From assembly GCA_958448515.1 (NCBI GenBank), contig CAUDEF010000021.1, positions 1 to 35,001 of the forward strand: DNA of 35,001 nt, read 5' to 3'. This document shows positions 14,757 through 22,502 of the stretch, piece after piece (the stretch's first letter is position 1; every line of letters starts with the position of its first letter). The notes under the pieces were generated by a model. That model had not been told where the DNA came from, did not search any database, and saw nothing but the letters and a program-made list of their open reading frames with translations. Origin of the DNA: an uncultured Phascolarctobacterium sp. GTDB lineage: Bacteria > Bacillota > Negativicutes > Acidaminococcales > Acidaminococcaceae. The position numbers and the translations under genes are program-made.

Positions 14757-16343
14757 TTATTTTTTCAAAGCAGCATATGCTTCTTTAAGCAATGCGCCGG
14801 TCAGAATAAGCAAAATTACAGAAATACCTGTTACAACAGGGTTAGCCTTATCGGACAGAATCATCTGTACAAGAGCTACGATGGTAGTAACGAGCATAAA
14901 ATACATGGGATACATAATAAAACCGGCATCCTTTTTCAGGGCCTTAATTACCCATACACCAAGCGCCAGAAGGGCAATTGCAGCAACCAGCTGGTTGGTA
15001 GCACCAAATACCGGCCAGATCATCTGCCATGCAGCAACCTTACCGGTTTTAACAAAGATAAGTGCCAGAGCCACACCAACGCTGACAGCAGTTGCCAGAT
15101 ATTTGTTCAGGCTCATACCGGTAAATTCCTGCAGCTGATAACGTGCAAGACGTGTTGCAGTATCAAGAGAGGTCAGGATGAAGGAGTTTAAAGCCAGAAG
15201 GCCGATAGCAGTACCAAGGCTGGGAGAAATTCCCAGCAGAGTAGAGAACTGGCCCAGACCCTGTCCGTAAGCAACGGTAGGACCGCCTTTAGGCATTTCA
15301 CCAATCATCATAATGGTACCCAAAGCAATTACACCTACAACGCCTTCCAGAAGCATTGCGCCGTAACCAACGGGAACAGCATCTGTTTCGCGGGCAATCT
15401 GCTTGGAAGTTGTTCCGGAAGCAACCAGTGAATGGAAGCCGGAAATAGCACCGCAGGCAACAGTAATAAAGAGCAGCGGCCACAACCAGTCACCTGCAGG
15501 AGTAATAAATCCTTTGAAAGCCGGCAGTTTTACTTCGTAGCTGGCACCGCCGAAAATCATACCTACGCCGCCAAGGAATACGGAGAAGTACAGCATGTAG
15601 GATGCCAGATAATCACGGGGCTGTAACAGCAGCCATACAGGCAGAATGGAAGCCGCAAAAATATATACAATAAGTACAACACGCCAGAAATCAACACCCA
15701 TGGCAAAGGCAGACTGTACCCAGGCACTGTCCAAGCCAAAAACAAGGGAACCGAACAAAATCGGCAGCATAACTATGGTACTGATTTTTAAGGAAATATT
15801 ATAGCGATAAATTGCGATGCCAAATACCATAGCCATAACAATATACAGGCAGGCTGTAAATGCTACTGCCGGATCAGCGGCAAAAGTCTGCGCTGCCAGT
15901 TCCAGAAATACTGCAATTACAAGAGTTAAGCTCAGCCAGGTAAAAGCTAAAAACAGCTTATGACCGCGGGCGCCAATCCACTGACGTACAACCTCACCAA
16001 TGGACATACCTTTATGACGGATAGATGCTACCAGCGCGCCCATATCATGCACGCCGCCGAAGAAAATACAACCTACGATAATCCATAAGAAGGTAGGCAC
16101 CCAGCCAAGTACTGCTGCTGCTGCAATCGGGCCTACAACAGGGCCTGCACCGGCAATAGACGCAAAGTGATGACCCATCAGCACTGCGGGATGAGCAGGA
16201 CAATAGTCAACATTATCCTGAAACTCTTTTGCCGGAGTCTGCTTTTCAGGATCGAGTCCGTAAAAACGGCTCTGAAAATTGCCATACCATTTATAGGCAA
16301 TGGCAAAACATACTAACGTAATTACAAATAACGCTAATAACAT
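14757..16343 (-). CDS. cstA: CstA-family transporter (pyruvate/peptide uptake)
   Basis: This 528-residue protein has about 14-16 membrane segments. CstA hallmarks near the N-terminus are HPAVLMGHHFASIAGAGPVVGPI (in two parts, about 51-73) and FFGGVHDMGALVAS; later come ASGTTSKQIA and LDTATRLARYQLQEF. In E. coli the family (CstA, BtsT; about 700 residues) moves pyruvate and, for CstA, possibly peptides; this is the shorter form. AAGGGG lies eight bases before the ATG. Only 25 bp separate it from the previous gene and no terminator intervenes, so it is probably the last gene of the 14757-19930 operon. Confidence 0.92.
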   Translation of the reverse strand: MLLALFVITLVCFAIAYKWYGNFQSRFYGLDPEKQTPAKEFQDNVDYCPAHPAVLMGHHFASIAGAGPVVGPIAAAAVLGWVPTFLWIIVGCIFFGGVHDMGALVASIRHKGMSIGEVVRQWIGARGHKLFLAFTWLSLTLVIAVFLELAAQTFAADPAVAFTACLYIVMAMVFGIAIYRYNISLKISTIVMLPILFGSLVFGLDSAWVQSAFAMGVDFWRVVLIVYIFAASILPVWLLLQPRDYLASYMLYFSVFLGGVGMIFGGASYEVKLPAFKGFITPAGDWLWPLLFITVACGAISGFHSLVASGTTSKQIARETDAVPVGYGAMLLEGVVGVIALGTIMMIGEMPKGGPTVAYGQGLGQFSTLLGISPSLGTAIGLLALNSFILTSLDTATRLARYQLQEFTGMSLNKYLATAVSVGVALALIFVKTGKVAAWQMIWPVFGATNQLVAAIALLALGVWVIKALKKDAGFIMYPMYFMLVTTIVALVQMILSDKANPVVTGISVILLILTGALLKEAYAALKK

Positions 16344-16368
16344 AATGAACCCCTTTCCTTACCAAAAA

Positions 16369-16764
16369 TCATTTTCTTGCTTCCAGCTGCTCTGCCAGAT
16401 AAATTAAATCTGTAAACCTTTTACTTTGATCTCCTTTCCTGTAATGTAAAACTTCTAGCCAGCCCCTGATGCCAAACCAGTAAGATTTGACATATAATTC
16501 TGAAAATTTACTGTCAAGCAGCAGAAAACGATGCTTAATTACATCATTTTTTGCCTGCCAGTTATTTTTCAGCCAGTTTTCGGACTCTTTGCCATTATGC
16601 ACTGCCACAATATAGTCATCTGCACTATACCTGGCAATCTCACCGGCAATACAGTCCTTTATAAAATCAGTGTGGCGGTACCATCCCTGCATACCGCCGC
16701 ACTGCCAGGGTTCAAACCCATATGCACTCAGATATTTTTCACATTCAGCCATATTTATCGGCAT
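16369..16764 (-). CDS. Hypothetical protein coupled to the CHAD gene
   Basis: This is a 131-residue soluble protein that I do not recognise. It is rich in Trp and Tyr (FEPWQCGGMQGWYRH near residue 17, WFGIRGWLEVLHYRKG near 100) and has no signal peptide or membrane segment. The frame runs upstream to 16815, but the ATG at 16764 has GGAGG ten bases before it and overlaps the TAA of the CHAD gene by one base, a coupling arrangement. Its constant position suggests a partner of the CHAD protein or of CstA. Confidence 0.75.
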   Translation of the reverse strand: MPINMAECEKYLSAYGFEPWQCGGMQGWYRHTDFIKDCIAGEIARYSADDYIVAVHNGKESENWLKNNWQAKNDVIKHRFLLLDSKFSELYVKSYWFGIRGWLEVLHYRKGDQSKRFTDLIYLAEQLEARK

Positions 16765-18032
16765 TATAAATATTCCTCCTGCCATTCCTGCAGGCATCCG
16801 CAGAATTCTTCCCACATTTCGGGCAGTCTGCTCAGGATATTTTCACGTCTTGCGCTGTCCCAGCCGCAGAACATGGCACCTTCATACCGCAGCTCGCTGT
16901 TATCTTCGTGCTGCCGCACAATACCTGCAATAAGCTGATCATTAACATAATTATCATGTAAAAGACCCAAAGTATCCTGCATCAGCTTCAGACTGCGCAT
17001 AAGCCTTCCAGTATAGGAAATCTCCGCAGCCGTAAGCAGAGCATAACGAAAACGCTTGATTTTAATGCGGATACGATGCAAAGCTTCCATATCTTCCATT
17101 ACTGCATCATTGATTTCAAAGGACTGAAGCCTGTCACTCCACTCGGATAATCGCTGACGCAGAAAGAATCTTATTTTCATTTCGCTGTATCTGGCGTCAC
17201 TCTGAGTATTATACAAAGACAGTAAAAATCCTGCCAGATGTCCGGTAATGTTGTTAAGATTACCAAAGCCGGTCGCTTTTTTGGACGCAGATTTTCTGCA
17301 TTCCAGCAGCGCTTTTTCCAGCTCCATGACTTTATTGTCTTTACGGCTGTTTCTGATTTTGGCGCAGGTCATCAGCGCCACATCATACTCTCTGGCATCT
17401 CCAAGTACATCAGTCCAGGACTTGAAGGTCTGTTTCCACAGCTCTGCCTGAGCCACAGGCAGCAGCGGCTTAAACAGCACCAGTGCAGAACGCAGGCGGC
17501 GCAGCCTTACACGCAGCTGTCTTACAGCAGTCTTGTCGCCGGGATTACTGCTGAAACTTCCCCACAGCTTGCTGATTTCATACACCTGCAGGGGCAGATG
17601 TGCCCTTAAAACAGTTGTCGCATCCTCAGCATCATACAAGTCTGCATCCCACACTCTGAAACCCCCGCGTCTTTGCAGCATGCGCAAACCCAGGTCCGGT
17701 TCTTCCAGAACAAATTTAACTTTGGAAGCCAGTAATTTTTTCAAAATTCTTCTTACTGTATCCGCAGCCTGCCGCTCAAACTCAATAATGATATCATTAA
17801 CAGGCTGCATGCGGTCTCTGACTACCATAACACCGCTTATACACACTATGCGCAGCAGCTTGTTGCCGGACTGCTCAAACTTTACTCTTTTATATTTTAC
17901 AAAGTCCTCATCACAGTATTTTTCTTTCTGTTTTGCTTTTTCAGCTGACAGCGGCCAGCTTTTTTTCACCAGCTCCTGCAGCTGCCCCTTATTTTTAACA
18001 CTCAATGCATGTAAACAAATTTTATATCTCAT
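16764..18032 (-). CDS. CHAD domain protein (polyphosphate-binding type)
   Basis: This 422-residue protein has a CHAD domain over about residues 160-410. Two helical repeats carry the conserved basic pattern: KTAVRQLRVRLRRLRSAL (about 167-184) and LHRIRIKIKRFRYAL (about 315-329), with DVLGDAREYDV. CHAD domains bind polyphosphate through these Lys, Arg and His residues. The N-terminal 150 residues resemble a worn CYTH-like region but I cannot confirm it. No polyphosphate kinase or phosphatase is in the window. The start overlaps the stop of the dehydrogenase gene by four bases (ATGA). Confidence 0.9.
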   Translation of the reverse strand: MRYKICLHALSVKNKGQLQELVKKSWPLSAEKAKQKEKYCDEDFVKYKRVKFEQSGNKLLRIVCISGVMVVRDRMQPVNDIIIEFERQAADTVRRILKKLLASKVKFVLEEPDLGLRMLQRRGGFRVWDADLYDAEDATTVLRAHLPLQVYEISKLWGSFSSNPGDKTAVRQLRVRLRRLRSALVLFKPLLPVAQAELWKQTFKSWTDVLGDAREYDVALMTCAKIRNSRKDNKVMELEKALLECRKSASKKATGFGNLNNITGHLAGFLLSLYNTQSDARYSEMKIRFFLRQRLSEWSDRLQSFEINDAVMEDMEALHRIRIKIKRFRYALLTAAEISYTGRLMRSLKLMQDTLGLLHDNYVNDQLIAGIVRQHEDNSELRYEGAMFCGWDSARRENILSRLPEMWEEFCGCLQEWQEEYL

Positions 18033-19018
18033 AAAACTTCTGCTGCCTGAATCTTATTAACCTGTGCCGGCATTTTCTGCCCGCTCAGACCTGCCAGAAT
18101 ATTTTCTGCCGTCAGCACTGCCATGGCATCTCTTGTTTCATTGGTAGAGGAAGCAATATGAGGTGTAACAGTAATATTTGGTAAAGTAAGCAGCTTATGC
18201 TCACCAGCAAGAGGCTCCGGATCAACTACATCAAGAGCCGCATGGGCAATCTGCCCGCTGCGCAGCGCTTCGTATAAAGCTTCTGTGTCAACAATGGCAC
18301 CGCGGGCCACATTAATCAGTGAAGCAGTATTTTTCATTCTGGCAAAAACCTCTTTGGTAAACATTCCTCTGGTAGAGGGGTTCAAGGTTACGGAAAGCAC
18401 TATAAAATCAGAAGTGCTGATAAGCTCATCAAAGCTGAGATACTTAACGCCCAGCTCCGCATCATCACTGCGCTGATGGCGGTTATGATAAACTACTTCC
18501 ATTTTGCTGGCTTTAGCTCTGGCGGCAATTTCCTTACCAATGCTGCCAAGACCTATAATGCCCAGCCTTTTGCCTTTTAAATCACTGCCAAAGCCAAGCC
18601 CCTTGCGCTGGCCCCACTTGCCGCTTTTTACATGCTCATGACCCTGCACAATCTGACGCGCGCAGTCAATCACAAGACCATGGGCAAGGTCTGCCACAGC
18701 ATCAGCCAGAACATCAGGAGTATTGCCCACTTTAATCCCTCTTTCCGTGCAGGCTTCAATATCAATGTTATCATAGCCTACGGAAGCCTGAGCAATGACC
18801 TTTAATTTAGGCGCTTTGGCAAGCAAGTCCCTGTCAATTTTTATATTGCCGGCAGAATACAGCGCGTCAGCCTCTGCCAGCCACTTGTCAAACTGCTCCT
18901 GCGGTACACGTCCGCCCTGCTGCCATGCCAGAAGATGCACTTTTTCATTTAATATATCAAAAGCCGGCTGACGCATTTTTCCGCTGGCAGCTACAGTCAT
19001 TTTTTTTAAATCAGTCAC
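18029..19018 (-). CDS. D-isomer-specific 2-hydroxyacid dehydrogenase (glyoxylate/hydroxypyruvate reductase-like)
   Basis: This 329-residue NAD(P)-linked enzyme of the GhrB/SerA fold reduces a 2-keto acid. The nucleotide-binding GLGSIGKEIA is at about 156-165. The catalytic set is Arg in NVARG (about 238), Glu in DPEP (about 267) and His in TPHIASST (about 286). There is no ACT domain, unlike SerA downstream in the window. A GTG start at 19018 is supported by GAGGTG nine bases before it; the later in-frame ATG has none. Glyoxylate or hydroxypyruvate is likely, but lactate is possible. It lies 13 bp after a glyoxalase gene, which suggests handling of reactive keto-aldehydes. Confidence 0.88.
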   Translation of the reverse strand: MTDLKKMTVAASGKMRQPAFDILNEKVHLLAWQQGGRVPQEQFDKWLAEADALYSAGNIKIDRDLLAKAPKLKVIAQASVGYDNIDIEACTERGIKVGNTPDVLADAVADLAHGLVIDCARQIVQGHEHVKSGKWGQRKGLGFGSDLKGKRLGIIGLGSIGKEIAARAKASKMEVVYHNRHQRSDDAELGVKYLSFDELISTSDFIVLSVTLNPSTRGMFTKEVFARMKNTASLINVARGAIVDTEALYEALRSGQIAHAALDVVDPEPLAGEHKLLTLPNITVTPHIASSTNETRDAMAVLTAENILAGLSGQKMPAQVNKIQAAEVL

Positions 19019-19031
19019 AGCCTGTCACCTC

Positions 19032-19400
19032 TTATTTTTTAGGTACAACTTCCAGCCAGTAATTATCAGGATCAGTGATAAAGTAAATACCCATAGCCGG
19101 GTTTTCATAAACGATACATCCCATTTCCTGATGTTTGGTATGAGCAGCTTCATAATCGTCAACTTCAAAAGCAAGATGCATTTCATTATCGCCCAGATTA
19201 TAAGGCTCTTTGCGGTCACGCAGCCAGGTCAGCTCCAGCTTGTGCGCAGACTGACCGTCAGTCAGATAAACAATAATAAAGCTGCCGTCTTCGGCTACAA
19301 TACGGCTTTCTTCCTTTAAATCAAGAGCAGCTTCATAAAACGCCAGACTCTTTTCCAGATCAAATACGTTAAAATTATTGTGCATAAAAGTAAATTTCAT
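19032..19400 (-). CDS. gloA: Glyoxalase I (lactoylglutathione lyase), VOC superfamily
   Basis: This 122-residue single-module VOC protein converts the methylglyoxal hemithioacetal to an S-lactoyl thiol. Expected metal ligands are visible: His7 (MHNNFNV), Glu near residue 56 (KLELTW), His near 75 (MHLAFEV) and Glu near 117 (WLEVVP). The typical closing motif DPDNYWLEVVP is present. The length is normal. GAGG lies eight bases before the ATG. It is the second gene of the six-gene operon, directly before the hydroxyacid dehydrogenase. The thiol cofactor in this organism is unknown. Confidence 0.9.
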   Translation of the reverse strand: MKFTFMHNNFNVFDLEKSLAFYEAALDLKEESRIVAEDGSFIIVYLTDGQSAHKLELTWLRDRKEPYNLGDNEMHLAFEVDDYEAAHTKHQEMGCIVYENPAMGIYFITDPDNYWLEVVPKK

Positions 19401-19414
19401 TGTTCAGCCTCATT

Positions 19415-19930
19415 TCATAAATTATTAAAGATTATCATTTTAGCTAAGATTACAGCCAGCAAAATACCTGCAGACATTTTGCCGATAAGCGCCAGAAACC
19501 TCACCTTAGCTGCTTCATAGGCCAAAGCAAGGGCAGGCTTTCGGCTGCCGCTGCGCAGATATTCGTAAATAAAAGCAGCTGCAAAAGCACCTGCCAGACC
19601 GCCAATAAAGGAGCCCAGCACCGGCAGAACCGCCGTTCCCATAAAGGTACCTATAAAGCCGCCCAGACCAATTACAAAAACCGCTTTCCAGGAAACTTTG
19701 CGTCTTTTGATACCGAACAAAGATACACAAAACTCCCAGCATTCCCCTAATGCGTAAATAAATATCATTGCTGCAAGCAATCGGCTGTTAAAATACATAG
19801 CTTCATCATAAAAAGCAAACCCAAGTCCTGTTATCAGCAAAAGAGTATTTCCCGGCAGGTCAAAAACTGTCAGCAGAGGACCTGCAATTATCAGCAGACC
19901 GGCCAAAATCCATTCCACAAAATGCTCCAT
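19415..19930 (-). CDS. DUF456 family membrane protein
   Basis: This 171-residue membrane protein has about four to five hydrophobic segments and the glycine-rich pattern GFIGTFMGTAVLPVLGSFIG (about 92-111), typical of DUF456. The function is unknown. GAGGAGG lies nine bases before the ATG. It is the first gene of the operon. A TATAAT at about 19963-19968 (minus strand) could be its -10 box, but I see no good -35 box. Confidence 0.85.
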   Translation of the reverse strand: MEHFVEWILAGLLIIAGPLLTVFDLPGNTLLLITGLGFAFYDEAMYFNSRLLAAMIFIYALGECWEFCVSLFGIKRRKVSWKAVFVIGLGGFIGTFMGTAVLPVLGSFIGGLAGAFAAAFIYEYLRSGSRKPALALAYEAAKVRFLALIGKMSAGILLAVILAKMIIFNNL

Positions 19931-20031
19931 GAAATAAATCCTCCTCGGGTTTTATTACAGGATATTATACCATAATTGCTAATATAAAAATCTTTCGTAC
20001 CCAAAAACTTTGCAAAAAAACTGTAAATTCG

Positions 20032-20060
20032 TTGTCTTGCACCTGGGCAAATGTTAAAAT
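20032..20060 (+). promoter_or_regulatory. Promoter of the MscS-type channel gene
   Basis: TTGTCT (20032-20037), a 17-bp spacer, TAAAAT (20055-20060), divergent from the DUF456 operon. Confidence 0.65.
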
Positions 20061-20088
20061 ATAAACAAAAATCGCTGGAGGAAAATAC

Positions 20089-21177
20089 ATGGAAGAAATT
20101 TTGCTTACAATACAGCCATGGTATACATCTATAGGCTTTTTATGTCTTTTCACTGTTATTCGCTACATTTACAGACGTTTTCTCTTTAATCTGATTCACA
20201 GCTTTGCCGTAAAAAGCTCATTTCCCTATGACGAACAGATTCTGGAAGCCTTTGAAAAACCGATTAATGTTGTTTTATATGTAGGCGGCGTTTATATGGC
20301 TCTTATTTACGCGCCGCATAATATTATGGAAAACACCATTTTTATCGACCGTGTTCTGCGCAGCACTATTGTTCTGTCCTTCTTCTGGGGCTGCTATAAT
20401 CTGAGTGATACTACCCACGGTATGATGCTGGATCTTTTAAATCACATAGGCGTGCGTACGGAAGAAGCACTGTCCAATATTTTTTCTACAATTATACGTA
20501 TTATTATCGTTGTCTTAGGCTTTGTTACCATCGCCAAAGAGTGGAACTATGATATCAGCGGCTTTGTTGCCTCCCTTGGTATCGGCTCTCTGGCAGTTGC
20601 ATTTGCTGCCAAGGACTCTCTGGCCAATGTTTTCGGCAGCCTGATTATTATTTTGGATAAACCTTTTAAAATCGGCGACTGGGTTACTGCCAACGGCATT
20701 GAAGGCACAGTAGAAAAAATATCTTTCCGCAGTACCTGTATCAGAACATTTCCGCAGGAGCTTGTCTATATTCCCAACTCTCTGCTGTCTAATACTCCCA
20801 TTACAAACTTTACCCTGCGCGAAAAACGCCGCATCGATTTTACTCTCGGCGTTACCTACAGCACCACGGCAGCTCAGATGCGTGATGTTATTGAAAACAT
20901 AAAAAGCTATCTGAACAGCTGTGAGGATATGATTTATACTGATGATATCCGTGTGCACTTCATAGCTTATGCAGACAGCAGTCTGAATATCCGTATTACC
21001 TTCTATGCCAGAACTGGCAGTCAGGTAGAATATCTTAATATACTGCAAACTGTCAATCTGCAGCTGATGGAGATTATGGAAAATGCAAATGTAAGCTGCG
21101 CTTTCCCAAGTACAAGCGTCTATTTTGAAACTCCGCTGGAAACTAAAACCGTACCTGCCGCTGACAGAAACAGATAA
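20089..21177 (+). CDS. MscS-family mechanosensitive channel
   Basis: This 362-residue inner-membrane protein has about four to five membrane helices, the last being the pore helix GFVASLGIGSLAVAFAAKDSLANVFG (in two parts, about 163-188) with its small-residue packing. A cytoplasmic beta domain follows: DKPFKIGDWV, GIEGTVEKISFRST and VYIPNSLLSN, all MscS hallmarks. Such channels release solutes on sudden dilution. GGAGG is seven bases before the ATG. The size is between MscS (286) and YnaI-like forms. No terminator is seen before the next gene, so some read-through to the reductase is possible. Confidence 0.93.
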   Translation: MEEILLTIQPWYTSIGFLCLFTVIRYIYRRFLFNLIHSFAVKSSFPYDEQILEAFEKPINVVLYVGGVYMALIYAPHNIMENTIFIDRVLRSTIVLSFFWGCYNLSDTTHGMMLDLLNHIGVRTEEALSNIFSTIIRIIIVVLGFVTIAKEWNYDISGFVASLGIGSLAVAFAAKDSLANVFGSLIIILDKPFKIGDWVTANGIEGTVEKISFRSTCIRTFPQELVYIPNSLLSNTPITNFTLREKRRIDFTLGVTYSTTAAQMRDVIENIKSYLNSCEDMIYTDDIRVHFIAYADSSLNIRITFYARTGSQVEYLNILQTVNLQLMEIMENANVSCAFPSTSVYFETPLETKTVPAADRNR

Positions 21178-21200
21178 GTACAATTCACAATTGTTTTACA

Positions 21201-21227
21201 GACATATGTCAGAAACAAGTTTATAAT
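21201..21227 (+). promoter_or_regulatory. Promoter with palindrome in the -35 region, before the reductase gene
   Basis: A TATAAT box (21222-21227) has no good -35 box. Instead a 10-bp palindrome GACATATGTC (21201-21210) lies where it should be, with further partial symmetry outward (TGTTT at 21192, AAACA at 21213). This fits a regulator site. Confidence 0.5.
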
Positions 21228-21264
21228 CAAAGCATAAACAATTTGCAAAAAAGGAGCTGTAGCT

Positions 21265-22119
21265 ATGAACGATCTGATTATTATCGGCGGCGGACCTGCC
21301 GGAATTTCAGCAGCCTTGTACGCTCTGAGAGCCAATCTTAAAACTGCTGTTATCGAAAACGGGCCCAACGCTTTAGCTAAAGCCCACAAAATAGATAATT
21401 ACTACGGTGTTTCCCTCAGCGGAACTCAGCTGTATGAAGCAGGACTGCAGCAGGCTGCAGCTTTAGGCGCCCAAATGATTCATGACGAAGTTATCGGCGT
21501 TGAATATACAGGTGATTTTACCGTTACTACTAAAAACTCCGTTTACTCTGCTCCTGCCCTGCTTCTGGCAACAGGAACCAAAAATCAGACTGTTAAAATA
21601 AACGGTCTGCAGCAGCTGGAAGGAAAAGGCATCAGCTACTGCGCTGTCTGCGACGGCTTTTTCTTCCGCAAAAAACAGGTTGCCGTTCTTGGCAGCGGTG
21701 CCTATGCTCTACATGAGGCAGAGTATCTGAGCCATCTGGCAGAAAATGTTACAGTGCTCACTAACGGAGAAGACCCTGACCTTATCAGCCATGCAGGTTT
21801 TTCTGTAATTACCCGGCCTGTGGCATCCGTACAGGGAACTGATAAACTGGAAGGCATTACCTTTGACGACGGCACTCAAATTCATCCTGACGGACTTTTT
21901 ATAGCCCTTGGTACAGCGGACAGCTCTGACATAGCCCGCAAACTGGGAGCCGAAATTAACGGCAGATTTATCGCCGTTCAGCCGGATTTTTCTACCAATA
22001 TTCCCGGTCTTTATGCTGCCGGCGACTGTACGGGAGGATTTTTGCAGGTTGCCAAAGCAGTTCACGAAGGAGCTGTGGCAGGAACAGCAATTATAAAATA
22101 TCTGCGCAGTAAAAAATAA
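21265..22119 (+). CDS. Thioredoxin reductase-like flavoprotein lacking NADPH-site motifs
   Basis: This 284-residue flavoprotein has an FAD site GGGPAG (8-13) and the redox-active CAVC (Cys126, Cys129) of low-Mr thioredoxin reductases. The second nucleotide site reads GSGAYALHEA (143-152) where NADPH-linked enzymes usually have GGGDSA, and the HRR-X3-R phosphate-binding motif is absent; LTNGEDPDL stands there. The protein is also shorter than the usual 305-320. These losses resemble pyridine-nucleotide-independent reductases of anaerobes (ferredoxin-dependent FFTR or DFTR types), so electrons may come from ferredoxin (inference). AAGGAG is nine bases before the ATG. It is followed by a thioredoxin gene. 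Confidence 0.85.
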   Translation: MNDLIIIGGGPAGISAALYALRANLKTAVIENGPNALAKAHKIDNYYGVSLSGTQLYEAGLQQAAALGAQMIHDEVIGVEYTGDFTVTTKNSVYSAPALLLATGTKNQTVKINGLQQLEGKGISYCAVCDGFFFRKKQVAVLGSGAYALHEAEYLSHLAENVTVLTNGEDPDLISHAGFSVITRPVASVQGTDKLEGITFDDGTQIHPDGLFIALGTADSSDIARKLGAEINGRFIAVQPDFSTNIPGLYAAGDCTGGFLQVAKAVHEGAVAGTAIIKYLRSKK

Positions 22120-22146
22120 TCTAATAAATAAAAGGAAGTGTTTATT

Positions 22147-22452
22147 ATGGCAATGGAAGTAAATCAAAATGAATTTCAAAAAGAAGTTTTAGAAGCAGCG
22201 CAAACCGTTCTGGTTGATTTCTGGGCGCCCTGGTGCGGTCCCTGCCGCATGCAGACCCCCATTTTAGAAGAATTTTCCCACGAAAACCCTGCTATTAAAG
22301 TTGTTAAGGTAAATGTTGATGACAACGCAGAAATTTCCGAAAGATATAATATTATGAGCATTCCCAGCCTGATGGTTTTCAAAAACGGTCAGCTGGTGAA
22401 TAAAGCAATTGGCCTGCAGTCTAAAGCCAACCTGGCTGAACTTGTAAAATAA
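22147..22452 (+). CDS. trxA: Thioredoxin
   Basis: This 101-residue cytosolic thioredoxin has the active site WCGPC (29-33) in FWAPWCGPCRM and the cis-Pro segment SIPSLMVFKNG. It reduces protein disulfides such as those of ribonucleotide reductase and arsenate reductase. A GTG at 22138 is in frame, but the ATG at 22147 has AAGGAAG eight bases before it. It sits 27 bp after the reductase gene, which should be its electron source, and ahead of a strong terminator. Confidence 0.95.
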   Translation: MAMEVNQNEFQKEVLEAAQTVLVDFWAPWCGPCRMQTPILEEFSHENPAIKVVKVNVDDNAEISERYNIMSIPSLMVFKNGQLVNKAIGLQSKANLAELVK

Positions 22453-22456
22453 ACCA

Positions 22457-22490
22457 AAAAAGAGTGTTAACATCAGTTAACACTCTTTTT
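22457..22490. terminator. Bidirectional terminator
   Basis: A perfect 15-bp stem (22457-22471 with 22476-22490), loop ATCA, has five A/T pairs at its base. It ends the reductase-thioredoxin operon on the plus strand and the symporter gene on the minus strand. Confidence 0.93.
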
Positions 22491-22502
22491 CTATATTATA
22501 AA

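Noticed and set aside
18029..19018. Second SerA
   Set aside because: It has no ACT domain, is not in the serine operon and is closer to glyoxylate/hydroxypyruvate reductases.
22138..22146. Earlier GTG start for thioredoxin
   Set aside because: The GTG overlaps the ribosome site, whereas the ATG at 22147 has normal spacing.
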